Positions 1-10,524 are shown, counted from the stretch's first letter. The stretch: DNA of 11,450 nt from JANNGZ01 sp031404155 (GCA_031404155.1 JANNGZ010000098.1:1-11450); one strand, 5' to 3'. Notes: generated by a model from the sequence alone, not told the origin. A program made the numbers and translations.

Positions 1-340
1 GCCACGGCCCCTCCGGCAAGGCCGGCACCGGCGGCATCTTCAGGCCCTCAGGGTGGCCCGAGAGCATGCGGCTCATGTCGGGCTCGGGGCCCTTCGCGCC
101 CATCTTGAACGGGGTGTGGCAGTCGTGGCAGCCCGAGGTGGCCACCAGGTATTTGCCACGCGCGGCCTGGGCCGCCGTGCTGCCGTCCTTGGCCGCGCTC
201 TTGGGGGTGTCCTGGCCTGTCTTCTTGTCAGCCGCGGGGTCGGCTGCCTCGGCGGGCGGTGCCGCGGTGAGCGCCACCGCCGCGAGCGCGGCGAGCAAGG
301 AGGTTGAGGCCGCAAGTTGAATCGAATGGCGAGTGCTCAT
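1..340 (-). CDS. Exported monohaem cytochrome c-like protein (3' end beyond window)
   Basis: The first 113 residues are present; the C-terminus lies beyond the left edge. The ATG at 340-338 opens a Sec-type signal peptide: a short basic start (MSTRH), an Ala/Leu-rich core at about residues 8-30, and an A-E-A-A-type cleavage region near 30-34. A Lys/Ala/Asp linker follows to about residue 60. Residues 71-75 (CHDCH) form a CxxCH haem-c attachment motif, set in a context of the kind 'KYLVATSGCHDCHTPF'. The start codon overlaps the stop of the upstream dihaem gene (ATGA, 340-337), so the two are probably translationally coupled. The likely role is a periplasmic electron-transfer or haem-binding protein. 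The partner and redox substrate cannot be read from this fragment, and whether a second haem motif follows is unknown. Confidence 0.85.
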   Translation of the reverse strand, partial: MSTRHSIQLAASTSLLAALAAVALTAAPPAEAADPAADKKTGQDTPKSAAKDGSTAAQAARGKYLVATSGCHDCHTPFKMGAKGPEPDMSRMLSGHPEGLKMPPVPALPEGPW

Positions 341-1527
341 GGTGGGCTGTCCTTCTTGGTGGTGAGGTGGTGGTTGATCCAGCGGTGGATGAGGGCCAGG
401 CCCTCGGGGTCGGGAACCTGGGTGCCCAGCGGCGGCATCTGCGCCCGCGGCTGGCGTGAGTGCATGCGGGTGGCGAGCACGCTGGCGTCGGCGTTGCCGG
501 GCACCACCACACGCGCCACGCCGCCCTCGCCCGGGGGTTGGTAGCGGCTCGGGGCGTTCACCGCCGAGGCCAGCACCGCGGCCTGGCTGCGCAGCGGGTC
601 GGCGGCGGATTGCGCCAGCGTCAGGCGCACCGGCACCTGGCCACCGCTGCTGTGGTGGCAGTGGCTGCAGTTGGCGTGCAGGTAGCCCAGCGCGGCACGC
701 GCCACCGCGCTCTCGGCGACGATGCGCGGCGGCTGCTTGAGCATTGAATTGGGCAGGCCGCGCAAGGCACCGCGCAACACCAGGTCGCGCAGGTTCACAT
801 CACCGGCTTGCGGCGGCCGGCCATGTGCGGCCATCGGGTCGCGGTCGGGCGAGAGTTGCAACGCGCCGAAGCCGAGCACCGGCACCGTGGCGCCGCCATG
901 GCAGGCGAGACAGTCGGCGCGGCCGGGCACCGCGTAGCGCCCACCCGGCGCGGTGGCCACCGGCAGCGCCGCGATGCCAGGTTCGGGCGCGAGCAGCGCG
1001 TCGCGGCCGTCCTCGGCCCAGACGTAGGTGGCAAAGCGCCAGGAGCCGTCGGCGCGGCGCTCGATGTAGCGCGTCTCGACCGCTTTGCCGTCGTGCGAAA
1101 ACTCTTTCCAGAAACGCGTTCCCGGCGGAAAGACCCAGGCGTCGGGGCGTGACGCGTCGATCGACTTGCCCGCGGGCAGCGCGATCCAGCGGCGCTTCTC
1201 CGCGGCATCGGACCAGAGCGGGTATTGCGGCGAGAACGAGAGCACGCCGGCGCGGACCTGTTGCGTCGAGCCCGGCGTGTACAGCCCGGTATCGCTCAGG
1301 CGTGGCGGCAGCTCGGTGCTGGGTGCTGCCGCGGCCGGCGACACGCCGAGCAGCGCGCTCACGGTCACGCTCACGGTCACGCTCAGGGTCACGCGCACGG
1401 TCAAGGCCAGGGCGGCCACCTGCCCACGCTTGCGCAGCAGCGGCAAAAGCGCGGACCAGGTGTTGAAGTGCGGTGTCACAGCAGCGTTTGGAGTCAAGGC
1501 CGGGACTCTGCGAGCCCCGGGTTGCAC
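337..1527 (-). CDS. Exported dihaem c-type protein, TIGR03806/HNE_0200-like
   Basis: A 396-residue protein with two CxxCH haem-c motifs: CLACH at 206-210 and CSHCH at 287-291. A distal QMPPLG segment at 363-368 resembles a Met axial-ligand loop. The central part (YPLWSD at 102-107, then a W-I-x-L-P-x-G segment and V-F-P-P-G-T) recalls the family of SO_2930/HNE_0200-type predicted haem proteins; I base this on remembered motifs, not a search. The hydrophobic export segment is at about 38-62, with an AAAA cleavage region at 65-68. It contains a tandem Val-Thr-Val-Ser repeat encoded by 12-bp DNA units. The start is uncertain: position 1527 is GTG with no clear ribosome binding site, and in-frame GTGs at 1479 and 1419 would still leave export signals. 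The downstream cytochrome begins inside its stop codon. Expected location is the periplasm or its membrane face. Confidence 0.85.
   Translation of the reverse strand: MQPGARRVPALTPNAAVTPHFNTWSALLPLLRKRGQVAALALTVRVTLSVTVSVTVSALLGVSPAAAAPSTELPPRLSDTGLYTPGSTQQVRAGVLSFSPQYPLWSDAAEKRRWIALPAGKSIDASRPDAWVFPPGTRFWKEFSHDGKAVETRYIERRADGSWRFATYVWAEDGRDALLAPEPGIAALPVATAPGGRYAVPGRADCLACHGGATVPVLGFGALQLSPDRDPMAAHGRPPQAGDVNLRDLVLRGALRGLPNSMLKQPPRIVAESAVARAALGYLHANCSHCHHSSGGQVPVRLTLAQSAADPLRSQAAVLASAVNAPSRYQPPGEGGVARVVVPGNADASVLATRMHSRQPRAQMPPLGTQVPDPEGLALIHRWINHHLTTKKDSPP
1357..1404. repeat. Four 12-bp tandem units inside a signal-peptide region
   Basis: The 12-mer GCTCACGGTCAC occurs at 1357-1368 and 1369-1380 exactly, at 1381-1392 with one change and at 1393-1404 with two. 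It is in frame and encodes the Val-Thr-Val-Ser/Arg run in the hydrophobic core of the dihaem protein's signal peptide, so gain or loss of a unit would change the core by four residues without a frameshift. Confidence 0.85.
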
Positions 1528-1552
1528 CGCTGTTGCGCTTCACATGGCGTGC

Positions 1553-1567
1553 GTTTCAGTTGAAATC
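1553..1567. promoter_or_regulatory. TTTCA-N2-TGAAA palindrome upstream of the cytochrome pair
   Basis: The 15-mer GTTTCAGTTGAAATC has 5-bp inverted arms around a 2-bp centre. It lies 25 bp upstream of the proposed start of the leftward dihaem gene. A second copy at 7710-7724 matches at 13 of 15 positions, differing only in the two central bases. Placement and symmetry suit an operator for a dimeric regulator; the regulator itself is not identified. Confidence 0.4.
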
Positions 1568-1570
1568 CGG

Positions 1571-1601
1571 CGCGGAGTTCATGAACGATATGAACTTCGC
1601 G
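1571..1601. promoter_or_regulatory. 12-bp inverted repeat between kinase and cytochrome genes
   Basis: Arms 1571-1582 and 1590-1601 pair at 11 of 12 positions around a 7-base loop. A perfect 10-bp palindrome, GTTCATGAAC (1577-1586), is nested inside, and ATGAAC recurs at 1590-1595, giving three half-sites. It sits 40 bp after the kinase stop and 44 bp before the cytochrome start. It could end the kinase transcript, although no T-run follows the stem, or be an operator for the cytochrome pair. The repeated half-sites favour an operator slightly. Confidence 0.45.
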
Positions 1602-1640
1602 GACGCCGCTGGCGCCGCCGCCATCGCCGCCGCGCGGCGT

Positions 1641-6947
<5,307 letters not shown>

Positions 6948-6959
6948 GACGAAGACACG

Positions 6960-7484
6960 TCAGCGCCGCGCGGAGCCGGTGCCGGCCGCGTCGCGAACAG
7001 CGGATCGAGGGCGCTTGAAGCGAACATCCTGGCGAGACAATAACTGCCCAACGGCTTTGTTCAAAGCCTCTCGCGACGCCGGCTTGGGCAGCACGCAGGC
7101 CACGTTGAGCGCCCGGGCCACGGCACCATAGCAGTCGACGCAGGCGAAGAACATCGTCGACAGGGCCAGGATCGGCGTGCCCGGATGGGCCTGCGCAATC
7201 CGCTGCACCCGCTGCGCTCCGCCCTGGCGCGGGTACGCGATGTCGACGATGACGAGGTCGAAGGCACCTTCAGCGCCGAGGGTGTCGCCCGGGTCGGCGA
7301 GCACGCGGCAGCCCTGCTCCTGGAGCCATTCGCGCAGCAGTTCGACCAGCGCGCTGTCGGCGTCGACGAGCAGCACCCGGGGCGCGCCGCCGCCAAGCGG
7401 CAGCGGGCCGATCGGGTGGCTTTCAGTGGCGAGCACGTCGCTGGGGCGCGACGGCTGCGGCGGTTCATCCCTCGTTGGCGTCAT
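6960..7484 (-). CDS. Stand-alone receiver-domain response regulator
   Basis: A 174-residue protein, counted from the ATG at 7484. The receiver fold occupies about 36-150. It shows VLLVDAD with acidic D41 and D43, the phospho-acceptor D81 in VIVDIAYP, S109/T110 after the fourth strand, and K134 in LPKP. There is no DNA-binding or enzymatic output domain. It carries a Pro-rich leader of about 35 residues and a basic C-terminal tail (RFKRPRS and on). An unusual C-V-D-C at 115-118, with C130, lies around helix 4 and strand 5. The gene overlaps the preceding small acidic gene by 20 bp and ends 12 bp before the kinase start, so the three probably form one operon and this protein is the obvious phosphate partner of the kinase. 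A GTG at 7490 is an alternative start, two codons longer. The output target is unknown. Confidence 0.88.
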   Translation of the reverse strand: MTPTRDEPPQPSRPSDVLATESHPIGPLPLGGGAPRVLLVDADSALVELLREWLQEQGCRVLADPGDTLGAEGAFDLVIVDIAYPRQGGAQRVQRIAQAHPGTPILALSTMFFACVDCYGAVARALNVACVLPKPASREALNKAVGQLLSRQDVRFKRPRSAVRDAAGTGSARR

Positions 7485-7629
7485 AGGCACGTGTCCAGGC
7501 CGAGCGAACCGAACCGAGGTCCGCCGAAGCGTCCAGGTCGTCCAGTGTCCATTCGGTCATCGGGGAATCGGGGTCGTCGATCGACGGCAGGGCGTCGTCG
7601 AAGGCGTCGAGGTCGAAGGGGGTGGCCAT
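7465..7629 (-). CDS. Small acidic protein of unknown function, first gene of the kinase operon
   Basis: A 54-residue protein with 12 Asp and 2 Glu against 2 Arg, so it is strongly acidic. It has a Pro/Asp-rich first half (DLDAFDDALPSIDDPDSP), a W-T-L-D-D-L-D segment at 27-33 and a small amphipathic end with R42, W45 and R47. There is no cysteine, signal peptide or membrane segment. The start at 7629 is chosen because GGAGA lies 7 bases upstream; the frame stays open to an ATG at 7812, but that extension reads as low-complexity Arg/Ala sequence across palindromic intergenic DNA. The 3' end overlaps the receiver gene by 20 bp, implying coupled translation and a link to the phosphorelay. I do not recognise the family. 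It could be a regulator or adaptor that binds the receiver or kinase, which is inference from position only. Confidence 0.65.
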   Translation of the reverse strand: MATPFDLDAFDDALPSIDDPDSPMTEWTLDDLDASADLGSVRSAWTRAYDANEG

Positions 7630-7698
7630 GGCGCGGTCTCCAGGTGTCATCGAACAACTCAACTTTCGGCGCCACGCGCTACCGGCGGGTTTCGGCCG

Positions 7699-7736
7699 CG
7701 GCCGCCGGGGTTTCAACTGAAATCTCGCGGCGGCCG
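7699..7736. promoter_or_regulatory. Nested palindrome with TTTCA-N2-TGAAA core
   Basis: Outer arms CGGCCGCCG (7699-7707) and CGGCGGCCG (7728-7736) are perfect 9-bp inverted repeats. Between them lies the inner palindrome TTTCAACTGAAA (7711-7722), part of a 15-mer (7710-7724) matching 1553-1567 at 13 positions. It is 80 bp upstream of the small acidic gene that heads the kinase operon. It is likely a regulator-binding site or a cruciform-forming element. Confidence 0.45.
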
Positions 7737-7808
7737 ATTTGCGGGCAGCCCCTCTTGCGCCGCGCGCGCGAATGCGAGCGGGAATGGCGGCATTTTCCCC
7801 GAATGGTT

Positions 7809-7849
7809 TCAAGCGTCATGCCGCGGCACGGAACCGAAATCAAGCGTCA
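7809..7849. repeat. Two direct copies of TCAAGCGTCA
   Basis: The decamer occurs at 7809-7818 and 7840-7849. The 31-bp spacing is close to three helical turns, so a protein binding both would sit on one face of the DNA. Read on the minus strand each copy is TGACGCTTGA. The pair lies upstream of both divergent genes. Confidence 0.4.
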
Positions 7850-7858
7850 ACCGGGCCG

Positions 7859-7872
7859 GCTCAACCTTGAGC
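7859..7872. promoter_or_regulatory. GCTCAA-N2-TTGAGC dyad upstream of LRAT-type gene
   Basis: GCTCAACCTTGAGC has perfect 6-bp arms around a 2-bp centre, and CTCAA repeats immediately afterwards (7872-7876), making a third half-site. It ends 57 bp before the start of the rightward gene, a plausible operator position. Confidence 0.35.
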
Positions 7873-7929
7873 TCAACACGTACCCAAGCCTTCAGCCCCG
7901 CACTGATCGCCCCCGACCAGGAGACCACC

Positions 7930-8340
7930 ATGCAGGACGACTTGCCGCTCGGAGCGCACCTCACCTCCCCGCGCTGGGGCTACCTGCATCACGGCATCTA
8001 TGCCGGGCAAGGGCGGGTGATTCACTACGCCGGTTTCAACCGCCCCTTTCAGCGCGGGCCGGTGGAGGAGGTGGCACTGGACCGCTTCACCCGTGGCCGC
8101 CCCTTGCGGGTGAACGCCTGGGTGGCCCCCAGCTTCGCCGGCGAAGCGGCCGTGGCCCGCGCACGCACCCGCCTGGGCGAGCGGCGCTACCGCCTCTGGT
8201 CGAACAACTGCGAGCACTTTGCGCAGTGGTGCATCTCGGGCTCGAGCCGCAGCACGCAGGTGGAGGCCCTGGCGCAGCGGCTGCGTGGCAGCCTCAGCGG
8301 CCTGCGCTCGCTGATCGTGGCCCGGGTGCAAGCGGCCTAG
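7930..8340 (+). CDS. LRAT-domain (NlpC/P60-related) acyltransferase or hydrolase-like protein
   Basis: A 136-residue single-domain protein. The LRAT signature is clear: HHGIYAG at 20-26, VIHYAG at 30-35 and NCEHFAQWC at 93-101. The proposed catalytic set is H20, H32 and C94; the 12-residue spacing of the two His matches that of vertebrate LRAT (H60/H72). Members use an acyl-cysteine intermediate to move or hydrolyse fatty acyl groups, but bacterial substrates are mostly undefined. No signal peptide or C-terminal membrane anchor is visible, so it is probably cytoplasmic or peripherally membrane-bound. The start is supported by AGGAG at 7919-7923. The gene stands alone between a divergent and a convergent neighbour. 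Its TAG stop lies within the first copy of a direct repeat that brackets a hairpin element, and the original C-terminus may have been longer. Confidence 0.88.
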   Translation: MQDDLPLGAHLTSPRWGYLHHGIYAGQGRVIHYAGFNRPFQRGPVEEVALDRFTRGRPLRVNAWVAPSFAGEAAVARARTRLGERRYRLWSNNCEHFAQWCISGSSRSTQVEALAQRLRGSLSGLRSLIVARVQAA

Positions 8341-8367
8341 GAGGCTGTCGGCCTAGGAGGCTGTCGG
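8333..8367. repeat. Two 16-bp tandem units CGGCCTAGGAGGCTGT
   Basis: Units run 8333-8348 and 8349-8364, followed by three bases of a third. The first includes the LRAT-type gene's stop codon; the second supplies the left arm of the adjoining hairpin, so that arm has been duplicated in tandem. Confidence 0.8.
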
Positions 8368-8405
8368 GCTTGGGGGCGGGCCCGCCCCAAACCCCGACAG
8401 CCTCC
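8356..8405. terminator. Long hairpin between convergent genes, probable terminator or REP-like element
   Basis: Arms GGAGGCTGTCGGG (8356-8368) and CCCGACAGCCTCC (8393-8405) are perfectly complementary over 13 bp. The enclosed segment contains the perfect 16-bp palindrome GGGGCGGGCCCGCCCC (8373-8388). It lies 15 bp after the LRAT-type stop, where a terminator is expected, and would work in both directions. There is no T-run on either side, so a REP/MITE-like element is a real alternative. Confidence 0.55.
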
Positions 8406-8429
8406 CAGCCGTGTGCAAGCGGCCCAGGG

Positions 8430-8450
8430 CCTCTGTTCACACCACAGAGG
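8430..8450. terminator. Short hairpin CCTCTGT-N7-ACAGAGG
   Basis: Perfect 7-bp arms at 8430-8436 and 8444-8450 flank a 7-base loop, 27 bp beyond the leftward glutaredoxin-like gene's stop. Position suits termination of that operon, but no T-tract follows on the minus strand. Confidence 0.3.
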
Positions 8451-8477
8451 TGCGTGCGTAGCGTGAACCGGCGCTGG

Positions 8478-8840
8478 CTACGCCGGCTCGCGCAGCGCGT
8501 CGAGCACACGCTGCGGCGCAAAGCCGCGCTGCGAGCGGCCCTTGACGATCACGAGGGGTGTGCCTTGGGCCTGGCGTGCGTCGAACTCGGCGCGGCATTT
8601 GGCGTCCTGCTCGATAAAACATTCGTCGAACGGCACCTGCGCGCGGCGCATCCAGTCGCGCGCCTGCGCGCAGTAGACGCAGGTGGTGGACGAGAGCATG
8701 CGGATGTCGCCCGGCACGGCGCTCGCAGCCAGCGCCTGCGCCAGCCGCAACTCACCGCGGCCGCTCCACCACTGGCTTGCGCCGCCCGCGAGCAACACCA
8801 GCAGCAGCAGCACGAGGAGCGAGCGTTTGGAGCTGCGCAT
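8478..8840 (-). CDS. Membrane-anchored or secreted glutaredoxin-like protein
   Basis: A 120-residue protein. It begins with a basic n-region and a Leu-rich hydrophobic segment (about residues 8-22) that serves as a signal peptide or single membrane anchor, without an obvious lipobox. The thioredoxin-fold domain follows: the redox motif C54-V-Y-C57 (TTCVYCAQA) and the cis-Pro loop GTPLVIV (T94-P95). Additional cysteines C74 and C82 lie between them. It probably reduces or oxidises thiols on the periplasmic side. The ATG at 8840 is preferred because the signal segment starts there; the open frame to 8984 runs into ridA. The start is 35 bp after the ridA stop, so it is the third gene of plsY-ridA-grx. 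The stop codon sits inside a small GC hairpin (8468-8486). Confidence 0.8.
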   Translation of the reverse strand: MRSSKRSLLVLLLLVLLAGGASQWWSGRGELRLAQALAASAVPGDIRMLSSTTCVYCAQARDWMRRAQVPFDECFIEQDAKCRAEFDARQAQGTPLVIVKGRSQRGFAPQRVLDALREPA

Positions 8841-8875
8841 CGTCAGCAGAAGTGCTTTGCCGCCCGCGCCCGCGC

Positions 8876-9229
8876 TCAGAGCGCCGCGGTGACCACGATC
8901 TCCACCTTCCACTCCGGCTTGGCGAGCTTGGCCTGCACCGTGGCACGCGGCGGCGTGTGGCCGGGCACCACCCAGGTGTCCCACTCGGCGTTCATGCCGG
9001 TGAAGTCGGCGATGTCAGCCAAGAAGATCTGCGCGCGCAGGATCTTGCGTTTGTCGGTGCCCGCGCGGGCGAGCAAGGCATCAACGGCGGCGAGCACCTG
9101 GCGCGTCTGTCCGCCGATGCTCTGCGAGCCGTCGGGCGCCACCTGGCCGGCCAGGTACACGGTGCCGTTGTGCACCGCCATCTCGCTCATGCGCACGCCC
9201 ACGTCATGGCGTTGAACGCTGGTCGTCAT
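8876..9229 (-). CDS. RidA/YjgF/UK114-family protein
   Basis: A 117-residue protein, normal length for the family. Family features include AGQVAPDG near 27-34, the region from QTRQVL to the DKRKIL segment (about 41-64), FLADIADF (69-76), and the C-terminal P-P-R95-A-T-V-Q-A-K-L followed by KVEIVVTAAL. R95 aligns with the Arg that binds the imine/enamine carboxylate in RidA. Archetypal members deaminate reactive enamine/imine intermediates from PLP enzymes, but this is a divergent subgroup, so the substrate is uncertain. Its ATG shares one base with the plsY stop (TGATG at 9231-9227), a translational-coupling arrangement. Confidence 0.88.
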   Translation of the reverse strand: MTTSVQRHDVGVRMSEMAVHNGTVYLAGQVAPDGSQSIGGQTRQVLAAVDALLARAGTDKRKILRAQIFLADIADFTGMNAEWDTWVVPGHTPPRATVQAKLAKPEWKVEIVVTAAL

Positions 9230-9969
9230 CACTTCGCTCCTTTGTGGTTCTGCTGGGGTTTGGGATGGTGTTTTTGATCGTGGCCTTGGCCGTGCTTGTG
9301 CGCATGCCCATGCCCATGATCGTGCCCATGTTCGGCATGCCCGTGCGCCGGCACAGCCGCCGCCTTCTGCCCGAGCCGCGACTCGGTGCCCGCGATCAGC
9401 TTGCGGATGTTGCCCTCGTGCCGCCACAGCAGCAGCAGCGTCATCACACCGATGGCCACCGCGAGCGGGCCGCCGCCCCAGATGAGCAGCTGATAAAACG
9501 GCGCGAACAGCGCCGCCGCAATCGAGGCCAGCGACGCATAGCGGAAGAACCAGGCCACGATCAGCCAAGTGGCCAGCGTGGCCGCGCCGAGCACCGGGTT
9601 GAAGGCCAGCAGCACCCCCGCCGCAGTGGCCACGCCCTTGCCCCCGGCAAAGCCGTGGAACAGCGGCCACACATGGCCGAGAAAGGCCGCCAGCCCGACC
9701 AGCGCCACCGTACCGGCGCCGAAGCCAAAACGTGGCGCGAGCCACAGCGTGGCCAGCACCGGCAGATAGCCCTTCAGCGCATCCAGCGCCAGCGTGATCA
9801 CCGCGGCCGCACGGTGGCCCGAGCGCAGCACGTTGGTCGCCCCCGGGTTGCGCGAGCCGTAGCTGCGCGGGTCGGCCAGGCCGAAGGCGCGGCTGACGAT
9901 CACCGCAAACGACAAAGAGCCGACGAGGTAGCCCACGAGCGCGGCCAGCAGGCTCCACAAAAGGTCCAT
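9229..9969 (-). CDS. plsY: Glycerol-3-phosphate acyltransferase PlsY with His-rich C-terminal tail
   Basis: PlsY transfers an acyl group from acyl-phosphate to glycerol-3-phosphate, the first acylation of phospholipid synthesis, in the inner membrane. The three conserved motifs are present: GSLSFAVIV leading into GSRNPGATNVLR (17-49), GHVWPLFHGFAGGKGVAT (98-115), and RHEGNIRKLIAGTESR (183-198). Several hydrophobic helices lie between them. The normal protein should end soon after residue 200; here about 45 more residues follow, with 13 His between 209 and 242 in H-G-H-x-type spacing. The start at 9969 has an AGGAAG about 11 bases upstream. The gene ends inside the start codon of the RidA-family gene. 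Confidence 0.95.
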   Translation of the reverse strand: MDLLWSLLAALVGYLVGSLSFAVIVSRAFGLADPRSYGSRNPGATNVLRSGHRAAAVITLALDALKGYLPVLATLWLAPRFGFGAGTVALVGLAAFLGHVWPLFHGFAGGKGVATAAGVLLAFNPVLGAATLATWLIVAWFFRYASLASIAAALFAPFYQLLIWGGGPLAVAIGVMTLLLLWRHEGNIRKLIAGTESRLGQKAAAVPAHGHAEHGHDHGHGHAHKHGQGHDQKHHPKPQQNHKGAK

Positions 9970-10032
9970 CGGGTTGCCGCTTCCTGGTTGGGGTTCGAGG
10001 GGGATGCGAGTTTACGGCGGGCCAGTTCGCGC

Positions 10033-10524
10033 TCATTCAAGCGCGCAGTGCACCGCCTTGGCATCGAGCAGCCGCATCAGCACCCCGGGCTCGATGCCCA
10101 CCAGATAACCGCGCCGCCCGCCGTTGATGAAGATGCGCGGCAGCGCCAACACGCTGGCCTCGACAAACACCGGCATCGGCTTGCGGGTGCCGAAGGGCGA
10201 GGTGCCGCCGACCAGGTAGCCGCTGTGCCGCGCCGCCACCTCGGGCTTGCACGGCTCCACCGTCTTGGCGCCGATGGCGCGCGCCAGGTTCTTGGTGCTC
10301 ACCTGGCGGTCGCCATGCATCAGCACGATCAAGGGCGCGGCGCGTTCGTCCTGCATCACCAGCGTCTTCACCACCGCGTGTTCGTCGACCCCGAGCTGGC
10401 GTGCCGACTCGGCGGTACCGCCATGCTCCACGTAGTCGTAAGCGTGTTCGGTGAAAGCCACCCCCTGCGCGCGCAGAAGCTTGGTGGCCAGTGTCTCGGA
10501 AACATGTTTGTCCTTGCGAGCCAT
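10033..10524 (-). CDS. ybaK: YbaK/EbsC-type aminoacyl-tRNA deacylase
   Basis: A 163-residue protein matching the usual length of the Cys-tRNA(Pro) deacylase YbaK. Recognisable are the VVKTLV segment with the conserved Lys53, the GYLVGGTSPFGTRKPMPVFV stretch (103-122) and FINGGRRGYLVGI (132-144). The family is a trans-editing enzyme that removes Cys (or another small residue) mischarged on tRNA(Pro). Specificity within the INS/YbaK/ProXp group is not settled by these motifs. ATG at 10524 is the first good start and lies 41 bp from the divergent DUF2332-type gene. It ends 63 bp upstream of plsY, so it may be the first gene of that leftward cluster or have its own unit. Confidence 0.92.
   Translation of the reverse strand: MARKDKHVSETLATKLLRAQGVAFTEHAYDYVEHGGTAESARQLGVDEHAVVKTLVMQDERAAPLIVLMHGDRQVSTKNLARAIGAKTVEPCKPEVAARHSGYLVGGTSPFGTRKPMPVFVEASVLALPRIFINGGRRGYLVGIEPGVLMRLLDAKAVHCALE

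Larger units (their letters stand above)
7630..7929. other. 300-bp divergent intergenic region rich in dyads
   Basis: This gap separates the leftward kinase operon from the rightward LRAT-type gene and should hold both promoters. I find no convincing sigma-70 -35/-10 pair and no sigma-54 -24/-12 element. It contains a nested palindrome (7699-7736), two direct copies of TCAAGCGTCA and a GCTCAA-N2-TTGAGC dyad (7859-7872), described separately. No additional gene is supported here. Confidence 0.7.
8326..8427. repeat. Imperfect 15-bp direct repeats bracketing a hairpin insert
   Basis: GTGCAAGCGGCCTAG (8326-8340) and GTGCAAGCGGCCCAG (8413-8427) match at 14 of 15 positions. They are 87 bp apart and flank the hairpin at 8356-8405. 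The first copy contains the stop codon of the LRAT-type gene; in the second the stop is CAG, and the frame would run 13 codons beyond it to a TGA. This looks like a target duplication or slipped duplication around a miniature palindromic insert. Confidence 0.55.

Noticed and set aside
7630..7929. Sigma-54 or FliA-type promoter for the kinase operon
   Set aside because: I looked for TGGCAC-N5-TTGC and TAAA-N15-GCCGATAA patterns on both strands and saw no acceptable match.
8468..8486. CCGGCG-N7-CGCCGG hairpin as terminator of the glutaredoxin-like gene
   Set aside because: It overlaps the stop codon and has no T-run; a short GC dyad is common by chance at this composition.
7185..9215. 676-codon plus-strand frame spanning several genes
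   Set aside because: It crosses the receiver gene antisense, the intergenic palindromes and, out of frame, the LRAT-type gene; the product is low-complexity Arg/Pro/Ala sequence.
8876..10036. 386-codon minus-strand frame ending in the RidA protein
   Set aside because: Only the last 117 codons look like a protein family; the upstream part is an out-of-frame reading of plsY. The ATG at 9229 gives a normal RidA length.
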